Of a DNA stretch of 6,467 nt, positions 6,181 through 6,467 are shown in pieces (the stretch's first letter is position 1; every line of letters begins with the position of its first letter). Location of the stretch: contig JAATVN010000113.1 in NCBI GenBank assembly GCA_014523595.1, forward strand, positions 1-6,467, given 5' to 3'. Under the pieces are notes generated by a model. It did no database searches. It was not told the origin of the DNA and saw only the letters and a program-made list of their open reading frames with translations. The position numbers and the translations under genes were made by a program. Origin of the DNA: Nitrososphaerales archaeon TH5888. Its GTDB lineage: Archaea; Thermoproteota; Nitrososphaeria; Nitrososphaerales; Nitrososphaeraceae.

Positions 6181-6467
6181 ATGAATATACTAGCATTTAT
6201 TTTGGTAGGAACAATTGCTTTTTCATTGGGTGTGTCTTATCCAATGATGAGTATAGCGCAAGAAGAAGAAGAAGAACAAACAGGTGGACAGCTTCCAGAA
6301 CAATTAGAGATACCTCTGAATTTCACGCTAAAAGCTCAGGACGGCGATAATGAAGAGTTGAATGCAACAGAAGCGAAGGAAGTTACTGTAACGCTAAGCG
6401 TACAAGGTGCTAAGGATGGAAGTCCGATGCAGATACCAGTAACAGCAAAAGTAGCAAATGATACCCA
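6181..6467 (+). CDS. Secreted protein with Glu-rich mature N-terminus, 3' end beyond the window
   Basis: The frame from ATG at 6181 stays open to the window edge (95 full codons plus two bases), so it is partial. Residues 2-26 form a short signal peptide without early basic residues (NILAFILVGTIAFSLGVSYPMMSIA), with a likely cut after SIA before Gln27. The mature N-terminus then has five glutamates in a row (28-32, encoded by five GAA codons at 6262-6276), a short flexible linker, and from about residue 43 an alternating pattern (LEIPLNFTLKAQDGD, then KEVTVTLSVQGAKDG and IPVTAKVA) typical of a beta-sandwich. NFT and NAT are possible glycosylation sites. It is divergent from rad50 and has its own TATA-like box. 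I do not recognise the family; an extracellular or cell-surface protein is the most that can be said. Confidence 0.75.
   Translation, partial: MNILAFILVGTIAFSLGVSYPMMSIAQEEEEEQTGGQLPEQLEIPLNFTLKAQDGDNEELNATEAKEVTVTLSVQGAKDGSPMQIPVTAKVANDT

Overview
The window looks like chromosomal DNA from an ammonia-oxidising archaeon (Thaumarchaeota/Nitrososphaeria; the low GC and the many secreted Asn/Thr-rich proteins would suit a Nitrososphaera or Nitrosocosmicus relative, but the genus is inference). The grounds are a 92-residue stand-alone parvulin very like the CsPinA/NmPin type, an archaeal-style Rad50, signal peptides ending in AFA-Q or SIA-Q, no clear Shine-Dalgarno sites, and TATA-like boxes centred about 27-30 bases before every start codon, as expected for leaderless archaeal transcripts.

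Layout. Positions 1-2187 (minus strand) are one continuous reading frame that runs off the left edge. It encodes the N-terminal 729 residues of a large secreted protein made of at least seven tandem Ig-like beta-sandwich repeats of 97-105 residues. It has no stop codon inside the window, so a finder that requires one will miss it and report short plus-strand shadows instead. A divergent, AT-rich intergenic region (2188-2478) separates it from a small plus-strand gene (2479-2748) for an 89-residue secreted peptide extremely rich in N-glycosylation sequons and carrying a perfect 36-bp tandem duplication. Convergent with that gene is the parvulin prolyl isomerase gene (2831-3109, minus), probably starting at TTG. 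Upstream of it on the same strand lies a complete rad50 gene (3304-5877, minus) with Walker A, Q-loop, CxxC zinc hook, ABC signature, Walker B and switch histidine. A 303-base intergenic region separates rad50 from a divergent plus-strand gene (6181 to the right edge) for another secreted protein with a Glu-rich mature N-terminus, cut off by the window.

How the genes relate. Nothing here looks like a single operon: each gene appears to have its own TATA-like box. Three of the five genes encode exported proteins, so the neighbourhood mixes cell-surface products with two intracellular housekeeping genes (DNA repair and protein folding). mre11, the usual partner of rad50, is not next to it on the upstream side, and no mre11 sequence is in the window. 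I see no mobile element, CRISPR array, tRNA or rRNA. The most unusual signals are the near-identical DNA blocks shared by successive Ig-like repeats, which suggest recent duplication or gene conversion, and the sequon-dense repeat peptide.
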